The position numbers and the translations under genes are program-made. Under the pieces are notes generated by a model that was not told the origin of the DNA, did no database searches, and saw only the letters and a list, made by a program, of their open reading frames with translations. Below are positions 8,032-16,412 of a stretch of 64,000 nt of DNA, one piece after another (positions within the stretch are counted from its first letter, which is position 1; every line of letters begins with the position of its first letter). Location: contig NZ_AP024897.1 of assembly GCF_024529975.1 (NCBI RefSeq), positions 62,001-126,000 of the forward strand, in the 5' to 3' direction. This stretch comes from Vibrio quintilis (lineage in GTDB: Bacteria > Pseudomonadota > Gammaproteobacteria > Enterobacterales > Vibrionaceae).

Positions 8032-9507
8032 ATGTTATTCAGACGCAGAAATATTAATCAGGATATTCCTGAAAAGGTCAGCGAAGAGCCGTCTTCAGCC
8101 AGGACTCCTGCAGTGACTCAACCTGAACCCACTTCTAAACCGGAGAAAGAACAGGAAGAGAAACAAAACCGGCTGGAGAAAAAAATCCGCGATAATGAAG
8201 AAAAAGAAAGAGAGATTCTTGAAGCCCGGAAACAGCTCGAACAAGAGCTGGAAACCAAGCATTATTATCATCAGCGGTTACTGGAAACGCTTGATTTAGC
8301 TTTGTTGTCCAGTCTGGAGAAGGAATCCGCCAGAAAAGAGCTTCAGGAAGCGATTGTACAACTGATGGCGGAAGACCAGAGCCATACCCTCGGTGCTGAG
8401 GGGCGTAAACGCGTGATTCAGCAAATCGAAGATGAGGTGTTCGGGCTGGGGCCTCTGGAGCCTTTACTGAAAGACTCAACGGTGTCGGATATTTTGGTCA
8501 ATGGTCCGAAAAGCGTCTTTGTTGAACGCTTCGGGAAGCTGGAACAAACCCCATATACCTTTTTAGATGACCGTCATCTGCGCAATATTATCGACCGGAT
8601 TGTTAGTCAGATCGGGCGTCGGATCGATGAAGCTTCGCCTATGGTGGATGCCCGTTTAATGGATGGTTCGCGGGTGAATGCGATTATTCCGCCGCTGGCT
8701 CTGGATGGGGCTTCCGTCTCGATTCGTCGCTTTGCTGTCGATAAACTGACGATGGATAATTTATTGTCGTTCAACTCACTTTCAGACCCGATGGCCAAGT
8801 TTATTGAAGCTGCTGTTGAAGGTGAACTGAATGTTCTGATTTCCGGTGGTACTGGCTCAGGGAAGACCACGACACTGAATATTCTGTCCGGATTTATTCC
8901 CAGTGATGACCGTATTATAACCATTGAAGACTCTGCTGAGCTGCAATTACAACAGCCTCATGTGGTGCGCCTTGAAACCCGTCCGGCGAATCTGGAAGGA
9001 AAAGGCGAAATCACCCAACGGGATTTGGTGAAGAACTCATTACGGATGCGGCCTGACCGGATTGTGTTAGGGGAAGTCCGGGGAAGTGAAGCGGTTGATA
9101 TGCTCGCAGCAATGAATACCGGGCATGAAGGTTCTCTGGCAACAATTCACGCCAACACGCCCCGTGATGCGTTGAGCCGGGTTGAAAATATGTTTGCCAT
9201 GGCGGGCTGGAATATTACAACCAAAAACCTTCGCTCACAGATTGCTTCGGCAATTCATCTGATCGTTCAGATGGAGCGGCAGGAAGACGGTAAACGCCGG
9301 ATGGTCAGTATCAGTGAGATCAATGGTATGGAAGGGGAAATTATCACCATGTCAGAAATTTTTAAATTTCAGCGTCAGGGCATGGATGAAGAAGGGAATG
9401 TAATCGGCAATTATATTGCGACAGGTGTGGTACCGCAGTGCCATGAACAACTTTCAAAACGGGGATTGCACTTACCATTTGAGCTTTTTACTGAGAGTTA
9501 CGGATAG
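8032..9507 (+). CDS. tadA: Flp pilus assembly ATPase TadA/CpaF
   Basis: A 491-residue secretion ATPase of the GspE/VirB11 superfamily that powers Flp pilus extension and probably retraction. It has an acidic/basic coiled N-terminal stretch (residues 20-80), then the all-helical and N-terminal domain with 'GLGPLEPLLKDSTVSDILVN', Walker A 'GGTGSGKTT' near residues 272-280, Asp box 'TIEDSAELQL', Walker B 'RIVLGEVRGSEAVDML' and His box 'GSLATIHANT'. All motifs expected of CpaF/TadA are intact. It is followed in operon order by the membrane platform genes tadB and tadC. Confidence 0.95.
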   Translation: MLFRRRNINQDIPEKVSEEPSSARTPAVTQPEPTSKPEKEQEEKQNRLEKKIRDNEEKEREILEARKQLEQELETKHYYHQRLLETLDLALLSSLEKESARKELQEAIVQLMAEDQSHTLGAEGRKRVIQQIEDEVFGLGPLEPLLKDSTVSDILVNGPKSVFVERFGKLEQTPYTFLDDRHLRNIIDRIVSQIGRRIDEASPMVDARLMDGSRVNAIIPPLALDGASVSIRRFAVDKLTMDNLLSFNSLSDPMAKFIEAAVEGELNVLISGGTGSGKTTTLNILSGFIPSDDRIITIEDSAELQLQQPHVVRLETRPANLEGKGEITQRDLVKNSLRMRPDRIVLGEVRGSEAVDMLAAMNTGHEGSLATIHANTPRDALSRVENMFAMAGWNITTKNLRSQIASAIHLIVQMERQEDGKRRMVSISEINGMEGEIITMSEIFKFQRQGMDEEGNVIGNYIATGVVPQCHEQLSKRGLHLPFELFTESYG

Positions 9508-9516
9508 GAGGCTCTC

Positions 9517-10485
9517 ATGACCGACGATATTACACTGTTTCTGGTCCTGCTGTTTTTTGCAGTTGTGTTTATTTCTCAGGCATTGTTACTGCCGGCTGCA
9601 GGAAGCAAAGCCAAGCATAAGCAACTGACAAAGCGGTTGAAGGAAACCCGCTCAAACCTTGATGAAGAAAGTCGTTCTTTGCTGCGTGAGCACTATATGA
9701 AAACGCTGACCCCTATGGATCGGCGGTTGGTGAAGTTTGCCTTTTTTGAATCAATGAAGAAAAACCTGGAGCTTTCCGGGCTGGACTGGACGCTGGCAAG
9801 AACTATCTCTGTCACTTTATTGTTGAGCCTGCTGCTTTGTCTGATTGCATTAATCTTCCGCCAGCCCTGGTATGTTGCAATTGGCGCATTTGCCTTTGTC
9901 TGGCTGGCTTTACACTTTTTTATCCAGAAACGAATTTCTGACCGGTTGTCCAAATTTGAAGAGCAATTACCGGAAGCGCTCGATGTTATCCGGCGAATGC
10001 TTCAGGCCGGGCAGCCGGTAACTCAGGCATTTAATGAAGTCGGGAATGAGATGCCGCCACCGATTGGCATTGAATTTAAAAACACCTATAACCTGCTCAA
10101 TTATGGCTATGACATGCGTCTGGCAATTATGCAGATGGCAGACCGGACACCTACGGTATCTATGCTGGCTTTTTCCAGTGCGGTGCTCTTACAAAAGGAA
10201 ACCGGTGGTAATCTGTCAGAGAACCTGGAGAAGGTGTCTCAGGTATTGCGGGCCAGATTTAAACTGGCACGAAAGATTAAAACGATTTCCGCGGAAAGCC
10301 GTCTTTCAGCCTGGATTCTGGTGCTTTCTCCTTTTGTGCTGTTTTTGGCGATGTCGTTACTTCATCCGGATTATGTCCGGCCATTATATGAAGATCCGAG
10401 GGGTTTTAAGCTCATAAGCTTTGGGGTTACCAGCTTATTTATCGGTTCGTTGTGGATCCGGAAAATCATTAATTTCGAGGTGTAA
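9517..10485 (+). CDS. tadB: Inner-membrane platform protein TadB
   Basis: A 322-residue polytopic protein of the T2SF (GspF) family. It has an N-terminal membrane segment, a pair of segments around residues 95-140 ('TLLLSLLLCLIALIF', 'AIGAFAFVWLALHFF'), the cytoplasmic domain with 'EEQLPEALDVIRRMLQAGQP' and 'LLQKETGGNLSENLEKVSQV', and two C-terminal membrane segments. TadB and TadC form the platform on which TadA acts. ATG 9517 lies 10 bp after the tadA stop behind TAGGAGG. The gene ends two bases before the tadC start. Confidence 0.92.
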   Translation: MTDDITLFLVLLFFAVVFISQALLLPAAGSKAKHKQLTKRLKETRSNLDEESRSLLREHYMKTLTPMDRRLVKFAFFESMKKNLELSGLDWTLARTISVTLLLSLLLCLIALIFRQPWYVAIGAFAFVWLALHFFIQKRISDRLSKFEEQLPEALDVIRRMLQAGQPVTQAFNEVGNEMPPPIGIEFKNTYNLLNYGYDMRLAIMQMADRTPTVSMLAFSSAVLLQKETGGNLSENLEKVSQVLRARFKLARKIKTISAESRLSAWILVLSPFVLFLAMSLLHPDYVRPLYEDPRGFKLISFGVTSLFIGSLWIRKIINFEV

Positions 10486-10486
10486 T

Positions 10487-11446
10487 ATGGACTTGTTAGA
10501 CTCACTTTGGGATTCCTTTCGTAATCTTAATATTGATGAAGAGCTTTTGATTCTGGTAATTATTTTTGTTGCTGTAACTTCATTTGTTGTGACACTGGTG
10601 ATGATTGTTTCCGGCTCGAAGTCGAAGGTGAAACGTCAGTTGGAAGATATCCGCAAAGATATGAACAGTACGTTACTTAAGAAGCAAAACAAGAGATTTG
10701 ATACCACACTTGAATCGATTGCACCGATTGTAGCTCCCCGTAGTACCAAGGACCAGGAAACGACCCGCCATCACCTGATGCATGCTGGCTTTCATGATGC
10801 AAACATGCTGACGATGTATTATGCAATTAAAATCTTTTCCGGGGTGATTGGGGTAATGGCTGCCTCCGCCGTGTATTTCCTGATGCCGGATATTAGTAAT
10901 TTATTTCTTATTATGATTGTTTTGGCCGGTGTTGGTATGTTTGCACCCAATTTTATGCTGCATAAACTGGTAAAAAAACGCCAGCAAAAAGTTCGGGCGG
11001 GTGTACCCGATGCGCTGGACTTGCTGGTGGTGTGTACCGAATCCGGTCTGGGGTTTCATTCATCGCTGAAAAGAGTTGCCAGTGAGTTAATGATTTCTCA
11101 TCCGGAGTTTGCTGACGAGCTGGAAACCGTCTGTATCAAACTGAACGCAGGGGTTGAGATGGTTGATGCGTTTGAAGAGCTGGTTGAGCGAACCGGAGTC
11201 AATGAAATCACCGGCCTGGTGCATATGCTGGCTCATGCTTCGCGCATCGGCGGTAGTTTGTCTCAGACATTACGGGAATATACTGAAGATTACCGGGATC
11301 GACGGAATCAGGAAGTGGAAGAAATTGCCGCAAAAATACCAACCAAGATGATCTTCCCTCTGTTGTTATTTATCTGGCCATGTTTTTTCATCGTTGCTAT
11401 CGGACCTTCCATCCTGTCGCTGACAGCGACATTAGGACAAGGGTAA
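10487..11446 (+). CDS. tadC: Inner-membrane platform protein TadC
   Basis: A 319-residue second T2SF-family protein and partner of TadB. Recognisable elements are the N-terminal membrane segment ('ILVIIFVAVTSFVVTLVMIV'), 'GVPDALDLLVVCTESGLGFH', 'LVHMLAHASRIGGSLSQTLR' and the C-terminal 'KIPTKMIFPLLLFIWPCFFI', the last being strongly conserved in TadC. The frame stays open upstream into tadB to 10421, but ATG 10487, after the tadB stop and behind TTCGAGGTG, is the natural start and gives the usual length. Confidence 0.92.
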   Translation: MDLLDSLWDSFRNLNIDEELLILVIIFVAVTSFVVTLVMIVSGSKSKVKRQLEDIRKDMNSTLLKKQNKRFDTTLESIAPIVAPRSTKDQETTRHHLMHAGFHDANMLTMYYAIKIFSGVIGVMAASAVYFLMPDISNLFLIMIVLAGVGMFAPNFMLHKLVKKRQQKVRAGVPDALDLLVVCTESGLGFHSSLKRVASELMISHPEFADELETVCIKLNAGVEMVDAFEELVERTGVNEITGLVHMLAHASRIGGSLSQTLREYTEDYRDRRNQEVEEIAAKIPTKMIFPLLLFIWPCFFIVAIGPSILSLTATLGQG

Positions 11447-11462
11447 ATAAAAGGAGCAAGTC

Positions 11463-12479
11463 ATGAAACTAAAATCATTGGTTGTGTTCGTTGTCGTGCT
11501 GCTGATTGGTGGTTGTGCATCTTCACAAAAAAGTGAGAAGTCATTCGATAGTCAGCTCTACGATGGTAAGCCGGTTGAGACGTTGATGATGACTGATCCG
11601 CCAAAAACAGAAAAAGAGGCCATTGAGCGCGGTGATGCTGCAATCAGAGATAACAATCAGGACTTAGCACTCTTTGAGTACATTCGTTCTCTCGAATTTA
11701 AAGAAGGTAAGTTCAAGGATAAGACGCTATATACGATTGGCCGGATTCATCAATCAAGAAATAATTATCCGCTGGCAGAAAAGGCGTATTTTCTGGCTTT
11801 GAAAGCCAATCCGGACAATGTTGCTGTGCTTCAGCAGATCGGCTCAAATTTCAGTAAGCAAGGTGATACAAAGCAGGGTGCGATTTACTTTATCCGGGCA
11901 ATTAATGCTGATCAGCTACGTCTTCAGAGTCGTGAAAAACTGGAAAGAAAAGAACTCAATCAGGAGCGCATTCAAGCCCTGAAGTCCGATGAACAGTCAC
12001 CAGTGCTGGCTTATATGGGGCTGGGAATTATCTCGGATTTAGATGGAAAGCATGAGGATGCACAAACTTTCTTTAAGAAGGCGTTAAACATTAAGCCGGA
12101 TTCCCTGAGATTGCTGCTGAATATCGGATATTCCTATTACATGAGTGGTGATTTTGAAGAAGCGAAGCGTTCAACACTGGCTGCGCTTGAACGTTCACCG
12201 GGTAATCCGAAAGCGATTAATAATCTGGCGCTGATTTATCTGGCTCAGGGCGATACGTTGAAAGCGCTGAATACGTTTAAGCGTCACATGAAAGATTATG
12301 AAGCACTGAATAATGTCGGATATTTCCTGATATTACAGGGCAAAGCAGAAGAAGCGGTCAGTTACTTACAACAGGCGATTGATAAGAAACCTTCTTATTA
12401 TCCGCTGGCAAATGAAAATCTCGAACGGGCTTTAGCTGAAATTAAGATGAATGCGACTGAAAAAAAGAAGACCCGGTAA
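11463..12479 (+). CDS. tadD: TPR lipoprotein TadD
   Basis: A 338-residue protein with a lipoprotein signal (hydrophobic core then IGGC, Cys at residue 20) and several tetratricopeptide repeats through residues 45-330, for example 'YPLAEKAYFLALKANPDNVA', 'HEDAQTFFKKALNIKPDSL' and 'GNPKAINNLALIYLAQGD'. TadD is a pilotin-like TPR lipoprotein that helps assemble the RcpA secretin. It is the last gene of the tad operon here; the next gene is convergent, and the 80 bp between them holds only a weak hairpin. Confidence 0.88.
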   Translation: MKLKSLVVFVVVLLIGGCASSQKSEKSFDSQLYDGKPVETLMMTDPPKTEKEAIERGDAAIRDNNQDLALFEYIRSLEFKEGKFKDKTLYTIGRIHQSRNNYPLAEKAYFLALKANPDNVAVLQQIGSNFSKQGDTKQGAIYFIRAINADQLRLQSREKLERKELNQERIQALKSDEQSPVLAYMGLGIISDLDGKHEDAQTFFKKALNIKPDSLRLLLNIGYSYYMSGDFEEAKRSTLAALERSPGNPKAINNLALIYLAQGDTLKALNTFKRHMKDYEALNNVGYFLILQGKAEEAVSYLQQAIDKKPSYYPLANENLERALAEIKMNATEKKKTR

Positions 12480-12559
12480 TTGTTATTTATCTGTAGTGGC
12501 AATTCACCGGTCGCCGTCATTCAGTAATGATGAATCGCCTCATTTTTTGTTGTGATTGG

Positions 12560-12829
12560 TTATTTTCCGGCAGGAATGGCATCCGGGATACCTTTGCAAA
12601 TGAGATATTCGTAAGGTGGTTGTTCTGTCTGGGATTCAATGAGCTGATGATCCATAAACCGGCAAAAGCTGGGAATATCACGTGTCGTGGATGGATCATC
12701 AGCAAGTACCAACAGCATTTCACCATCAGCCATGTTACGAATTGTTTTTCTTACCATCATTAATGGTTCCGGACAGCGCAGCCCTTCTGCCTGAAGTGTT
12801 TGATGTGCCCGGGACGAATCAATAGTCAT
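12560..12829 (-). CDS. tusA: Sulfur carrier protein TusA
   Basis: An 89-residue TusA/SirA-family protein. It has the family signature '[17 protein letters not shown]' with the sulfur-accepting Cys at residue 19, then '[20 protein letters not shown]'. TusA takes persulfide sulfur from the cysteine desulfurase IscS and passes it to TusBCD for 2-thiouridine formation in tRNA. It is about eight residues longer at the C-terminus than the E. coli protein. The gene is convergent with tadD and has its own upstream region; the similarity to E. coli TusA is high along the whole length. Confidence 0.93.
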   Translation of the reverse strand: MTIDSSRAHQTLQAEGLRCPEPLMMVRKTIRNMADGEMLLVLADDPSTTRDIPSFCRFMDHQLIESQTEQPPYEYLICKGIPDAIPAGK

Positions 12830-12927
12830 GGTTGTCTCTTTTTGACAATGTAGTTATGAAAGCACCGATAATACTAGTGGGAAGAAAATATTCAATAAAG
12901 GAACGATTCTTTTCCTTTACATCCGGT

Positions 12928-13818
12928 TTATGTTTTTTTCTCAGTTACGACCTGCCATAGCGCATTTACCAGCGGTTGTTTTAATTGTGAGCGTTTACAG
13001 CAAACGCCAAGTTTAAAAGGTTTCAGCAGCTGACTCTGTGGCAGACGTTGTATTTTGTCACGTACCGGGCTATTGGTGATCACCACATCTGGTGCGATAC
13101 CGACGCCATAACCTAATGCGACCATACTGACAATTGCCTCATGTCCTCCGGTTGTTTGCGCATATATTTTGGGTTTGATGCCCATCTCATGAAACCACTG
13201 ATCAGCCGATTCACGTGCCGTGCCGGAGGCCGGAACAATAAAAGGCACCTGAGACCAGTCGGGTGGGTCGCTGTTTAAAGAGTAAGCGAAGTTGGTGATT
13301 CCTGCCGGAGCAATCACAGACAGGGAAATATCGCAAATGGTCTTAAAGACAATTCTGGACGGGAGTGGATTCGGCAGCGCAGAAATACCGATATCTGCTT
13401 CATTATTCAATAGTTTATCAATGGTTTGAGTCGGGTCGCCGGTTGAGAGCTGAAAGTCAATTAACGGGTGATGTGCCCTGAAATCAGATAACAAATCCGG
13501 CAGGTGGCTATAGCTGGCGGTCACTGAGCAGAATAAGCGAACCTCTCCTTGCAGTGTATGATGACTTTCATCGATTTCAGCCTGAAAACCTTGCCACTTT
13601 TCAATGATCTGAAGTGCAACCGGAATGAGCTTCTTACCGGCTGGTGTCAGTTCGACCCTGCGATTATCCCGCACAAATAAATGGTGCCCGATTTCATCTT
13701 CTAACTTCTGTATCTGCCGGCTCAGGGCTGAAGGACTGATATGCATTGCGCCAGCTGTTTTGCTGAAGTTTTTACTTTCGGTCAGGTGCACGAACAATTT
13801 GAGTATTTTTATGTTCAT
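12928..13818 (-). CDS. ilvY: LysR-type regulator IlvY
   Basis: A 296-residue LysR-family activator. The N-terminal helix-turn-helix is clear ('LTESKNFSKTAGAMHISPSA', then 'LSRQIQKLEDEIGHHLFVRD'), followed by the effector-binding domain. It is transcribed divergently from ilvC, which IlvY activates in enteric bacteria in response to acetolactate or acetohydroxybutyrate. The frame extends 21 codons further upstream, but ATG at 13818 (MNIKIL) gives the E. coli length of about 297 and leaves the divergent operator region free. Confidence 0.93.
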   Translation of the reverse strand: MNIKILKLFVHLTESKNFSKTAGAMHISPSALSRQIQKLEDEIGHHLFVRDNRRVELTPAGKKLIPVALQIIEKWQGFQAEIDESHHTLQGEVRLFCSVTASYSHLPDLLSDFRAHHPLIDFQLSTGDPTQTIDKLLNNEADIGISALPNPLPSRIVFKTICDISLSVIAPAGITNFAYSLNSDPPDWSQVPFIVPASGTARESADQWFHEMGIKPKIYAQTTGGHEAIVSMVALGYGVGIAPDVVITNSPVRDKIQRLPQSQLLKPFKLGVCCKRSQLKQPLVNALWQVVTEKKT

Positions 13819-13835
13819 GATGATGATTTTCCATG

Positions 13836-13850
13836 TTGCATTATTCGCAA
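13836..13850. promoter_or_regulatory. Candidate IlvY operator in the ilvY-ilvC divergent region
   Basis: TTGCATTATTCGCAA is an inverted repeat with arms TTGC/GCAA, 17 bp upstream of the ilvY start. The 232-bp region between ilvY and ilvC also holds AT-rich spans and a leader running to the ilvC Shine-Dalgarno (AAGGAG, 14038-14043). The position fits IlvY autoregulation and ilvC activation; the assignment to IlvY is inference from location. Confidence 0.45.
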
Positions 13851-14050
13851 TAATTAATTGTGAATATATCACTTTTGGCAACGATTTGTCTGGTTTAAGA
13901 TGAAATCAATCCGGCACATATCATTCTCATCATGTCGCAGTTGCCTTTACGATGATCGTCTTACTGCGGGTCAATGATATCTAAAAGCCGAAACACAACA
14001 TCACAAACACAACAAAAGTGACAGACAGTTTTAAATTAAGGAGCGCCGCT

Positions 14051-15535
14051 ATGGCTAACTATTTCAATACACTCAATCTGCGTCAGCAGTTAGACCAGCT
14101 GGGTCGTTGTCGTTTTATGGATCGTTCAGAATTTGCAAGTGAAGCAGATTACCTGAAAGGTAAGAAAATCGTCATCGTCGGTTGTGGTGCTCAGGGTCTG
14201 AACCAGGGTCTGAACATGCGTGACTCAGGTCTGGATGTCTCATATGCGCTTCGTCAGGCTGCAATCGATGAGCAACGTCAGTCTTTCAAAAATGCCAAAG
14301 ACAACGGTTTTGAAGTCGGTAGCTATGAAACACTGATTCCTCAGGCTGACTTAGTAGTAAACCTGACGCCGGACAAGCAACATACCAATGTTGTTGAAAC
14401 GGTTATGCCTTTGATGAAACAAGGCGCATCTTTGGGCTATTCTCACGGTTTTAACATCGTTGAAGAAGGGATGCAGGTTCGTAAAGATCTGACTGTTGTG
14501 ATGGTTGCACCTAAGTGCCCGGGCACAGAAGTTCGTGAAGAATATAAGCGTGGCTTTGGTGTTCCGACACTGTTGGCTGTTCACCCTGAAAATGATCCAA
14601 ATGGTGATGGTCTGGAAATTGCGAAAGCATGGGCTGCTGCAACCGGCGGACATCGTGCGGGTTGTCTGGAGTCATCTTTTGTTGCTGAAGTTAAGTCTGA
14701 CTTAATGGGTGAGCAAACCATTTTGTGCGGTATGCTGCAGGCTGGTTCTATCGTGTGTTACGAGAAAATGGTTGCTGAAGGTGTGGATGCCGGCTACGCA
14801 GGTAAATTGCTGCAGTATGGCTGGGAAACCATCACGGAAGCGCTGAAATTTGGTGGCATCACGCACATGATGGATCGTCTTTCTAACCCGGCTAAAGTTC
14901 GTGCTTTCGAACTGTCTGAAGAGCTGAAAGACCTGTTACGTCCTCTGTATTACAAGCACATGGATGACATCATCGCTGGCGAATTTTCAGGAACCATGAT
15001 GGCAGACTGGGCAAATGATGATGTAAACCTGTTGAACTGGCGGAAAGAAACCGGTGAAACTGCGTTTGAAAACTACCCTGAATCTGATGTGAAAATCGCA
15101 GAGCAAGAGTACTTTGATAACGGTATTCTGATGATTGCGATGGTTCGTGCCGGGGTTGAACTGGCTTTTGAAGCAATGACTGAGTCCGGTATTATCGATG
15201 AGTCTGCTTATTATGAGTCTCTGCATGAATTGCCGCTGATTGCTAACACAATCGCCCGTAAGCGTTTGTATGAAATGAACGTGGTTATTTCAGATACTGC
15301 TGAATATGGTAACTACCTGTTTGCGAATGTTGCAACACCATTAATGCGTGAAAAATTCATGCCTCAGGTTGGTACTGACGTGATTGGTAAAGGCTTGGGT
15401 GAAACATCGAATCAGGTTGATAATGCGACACTGATTAAAGTGAATGAAGTGATTCGTAACCACCCGGTTGAATATATTGGTGAAGAGCTGCGTGGTTATA
15501 TGACAGATATGAAGCGTATCGCCGTTGGTGATTAA
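14051..15535 (+). CDS. ilvC: Ketol-acid reductoisomerase
   Basis: A 494-residue class II (long) enzyme like E. coli IlvC. It carries out the Mg- and NADPH-dependent isomeroreduction of acetolactate and acetohydroxybutyrate in valine, leucine and isoleucine synthesis. The N-terminal Rossmann domain shows '[18 protein letters not shown]' and '[18 protein letters not shown]'; the knotted all-helical domain is duplicated, as in class II, with acidic metal ligands in '[16 protein letters not shown]'. ATG 14051 (MANYFNTL) behind AAGGAGCG is preferred to an in-frame upstream codon at 14018. It ends just before a strong terminator. Confidence 0.97.
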   Translation: MANYFNTLNLRQQLDQLGRCRFMDRSEFASEADYLKGKKIVIVGCGAQGLNQGLNMRDSGLDVSYALRQAAIDEQRQSFKNAKDNGFEVGSYETLIPQADLVVNLTPDKQHTNVVETVMPLMKQGASLGYSHGFNIVEEGMQVRKDLTVVMVAPKCPGTEVREEYKRGFGVPTLLAVHPENDPNGDGLEIAKAWAAATGGHRAGCLESSFVAEVKSDLMGEQTILCGMLQAGSIVCYEKMVAEGVDAGYAGKLLQYGWETITEALKFGGITHMMDRLSNPAKVRAFELSEELKDLLRPLYYKHMDDIIAGEFSGTMMADWANDDVNLLNWRKETGETAFENYPESDVKIAEQEYFDNGILMIAMVRAGVELAFEAMTESGIIDESAYYESLHELPLIANTIARKRLYEMNVVISDTAEYGNYLFANVATPLMREKFMPQVGTDVIGKGLGETSNQVDNATLIKVNEVIRNHPVEYIGEELRGYMTDMKRIAVGD

Positions 15536-15565
15536 TCTTCATCCATTGAGTTGTTGATAAAAAAG

Positions 15566-15590
15566 GGGCCTGAATGTTCAGGCCCTTTTT
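15566..15590. terminator. Bidirectional terminator between ilvC and ubiK
   Basis: A perfect 9-bp stem GGGCCTGAA/TTCAGGCCC with a two-base loop, flanked by A-run on the left (15558-15564) and T-run on the right (15586-15590). It can end ilvC transcription rightwards and ubiK leftwards; its right edge touches the ubiK stop codon. Confidence 0.9.
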
Positions 15591-15856
15591 TATGCGGTTT
15601 CAGAATCAGAGTCGGTGAGTTTTTTCTCCATTTCTGCCACTTTGGCTTCAAGCTGCGTGAGTTTTTCTCTGGTACGCATCAAGACCTGGGTTTGTACGTC
15701 AAACTCTTCCCGGCTGACCACATCCAGTTTATTCAGCTGCCCCTGAATAACCTGACGAACTTTTTGTTCTACATCTGCACCTAATTCTTTGACGGGTTGC
15801 GGCATCGAGTCATGAATTTGTTTGGCTATCTGTTCTAATTTTTTTGGATCGAACAT
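15590..15856 (-). CDS. ubiK: Ubiquinone biosynthesis accessory factor UbiK
   Basis: An 88-residue protein formerly called YqiC or BMFP. The N-terminal half is '[19 protein letters not shown]' and the C-terminal half is a heptad-patterned coiled coil ('[20 protein letters not shown]') ending in an acidic tail. UbiK partners with UbiJ (encoded here at 55966-56595) in the soluble complex for late hydroxylation and methylation steps of ubiquinone synthesis. It is convergent with ilvC, an arrangement also known in other vibrios. Confidence 0.92.
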   Translation of the reverse strand: MFDPKKLEQIAKQIHDSMPQPVKELGADVEQKVRQVIQGQLNKLDVVSREEFDVQTQVLMRTREKLTQLEAKVAEMEKKLTDSDSETA

Positions 15857-15967
15857 ACGGACTTATACTCCTGATTTCGTGTATACAAACATTTTATGTA
15901 ATTCACTGGTAAATGTCGTTACTTACATGGAAAAAACCATATGGATCGTATGTTCGGGGATGAGGTG

Positions 15968-16198
15968 TTACTTTGACTGAAATGAAGCCAGGTAACCATT
16001 CAGAAACAGATGACAGGCCCGGCCTTTTCCCTGAAACAGGATCGTTGAGTGCCTGGCGTCAGGTGGCTGACATGCTTTTTCAATACAGTAATTACTTTTG
16101 TTGTACACCAGAGACAGTCTTTCCTGTTTTGTCCCGGATGCCAGCTCATTAATACACTGAATTTGTGCGTTAATCACGGGTAAGTAGTTATTTTTCAT
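15968..16198 (-). CDS. Doubtful 76-residue hypothetical protein
   Basis: A small reading frame with no recognised family. The product would be soluble and slightly basic, with four Cys residues (one in 'NYCIEKACQPP', which has two) and no signal peptide. Upstream of the ATG on the minus strand only a weak GAAG is visible. It fills most of an otherwise empty interval between ubiK and vexB, which is the main reason to keep it; it could equally be a chance frame. Confidence 0.3.
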   Translation of the reverse strand: MKNNYLPVINAQIQCINELASGTKQERLSLVYNKSNYCIEKACQPPDARHSTILFQGKGRACHLFLNGYLASFQSK

Positions 16199-16335
16199 CG
16201 CTTCAATGCCAGAAATGCAGATTCTTTTACTTGAAATAAAACACTGTATTTTATTTTAAGCTGATTCAATAGAATGCACAATGATTTATATGGTTTTATT
16301 GCGTATGACATGCGTCATTTGAATCAGCAGCATAA

Positions 16336-16370
16336 AAAAACAGATGGGTGTATTCCACCCATCTGTTTTT
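16336..16370. terminator. Terminator downstream of vexB
   Basis: A long hairpin: AAAAACAGATGGGTG, a five-base loop, and CACCCATCTGTTTTT, a 15-bp perfect stem including A/T flanks that give a T-run on either strand. It lies 43 bp past the vexB stop codon on the minus strand. Confidence 0.9.
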
Positions 16371-16412
16371 ATCGTGGAAGAGTAAGCTAAAAACACTCTT
16401 CACTGCATGTTT

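Larger units (their letters stand above)
15857..16412. other. Intergenic region between ubiK and vexB
   Basis: This 556-bp stretch holds the ubiK promoter region, one doubtful small reading frame (15968-16198, listed separately), an AT-rich inverted repeat with arms AAATAAAA/TTTTATTT at 16234-16256, and the vexB terminator at 16336-16370. No RNA gene was recognised. Confidence 0.6.

Noticed and set aside
169..12479. Type IVa or MSHA pilus locus
   Set aside because: Pilin motif, short TadV peptidase, TadZ, RcpC and paired TadB/TadC define the Tad/Flp system instead.
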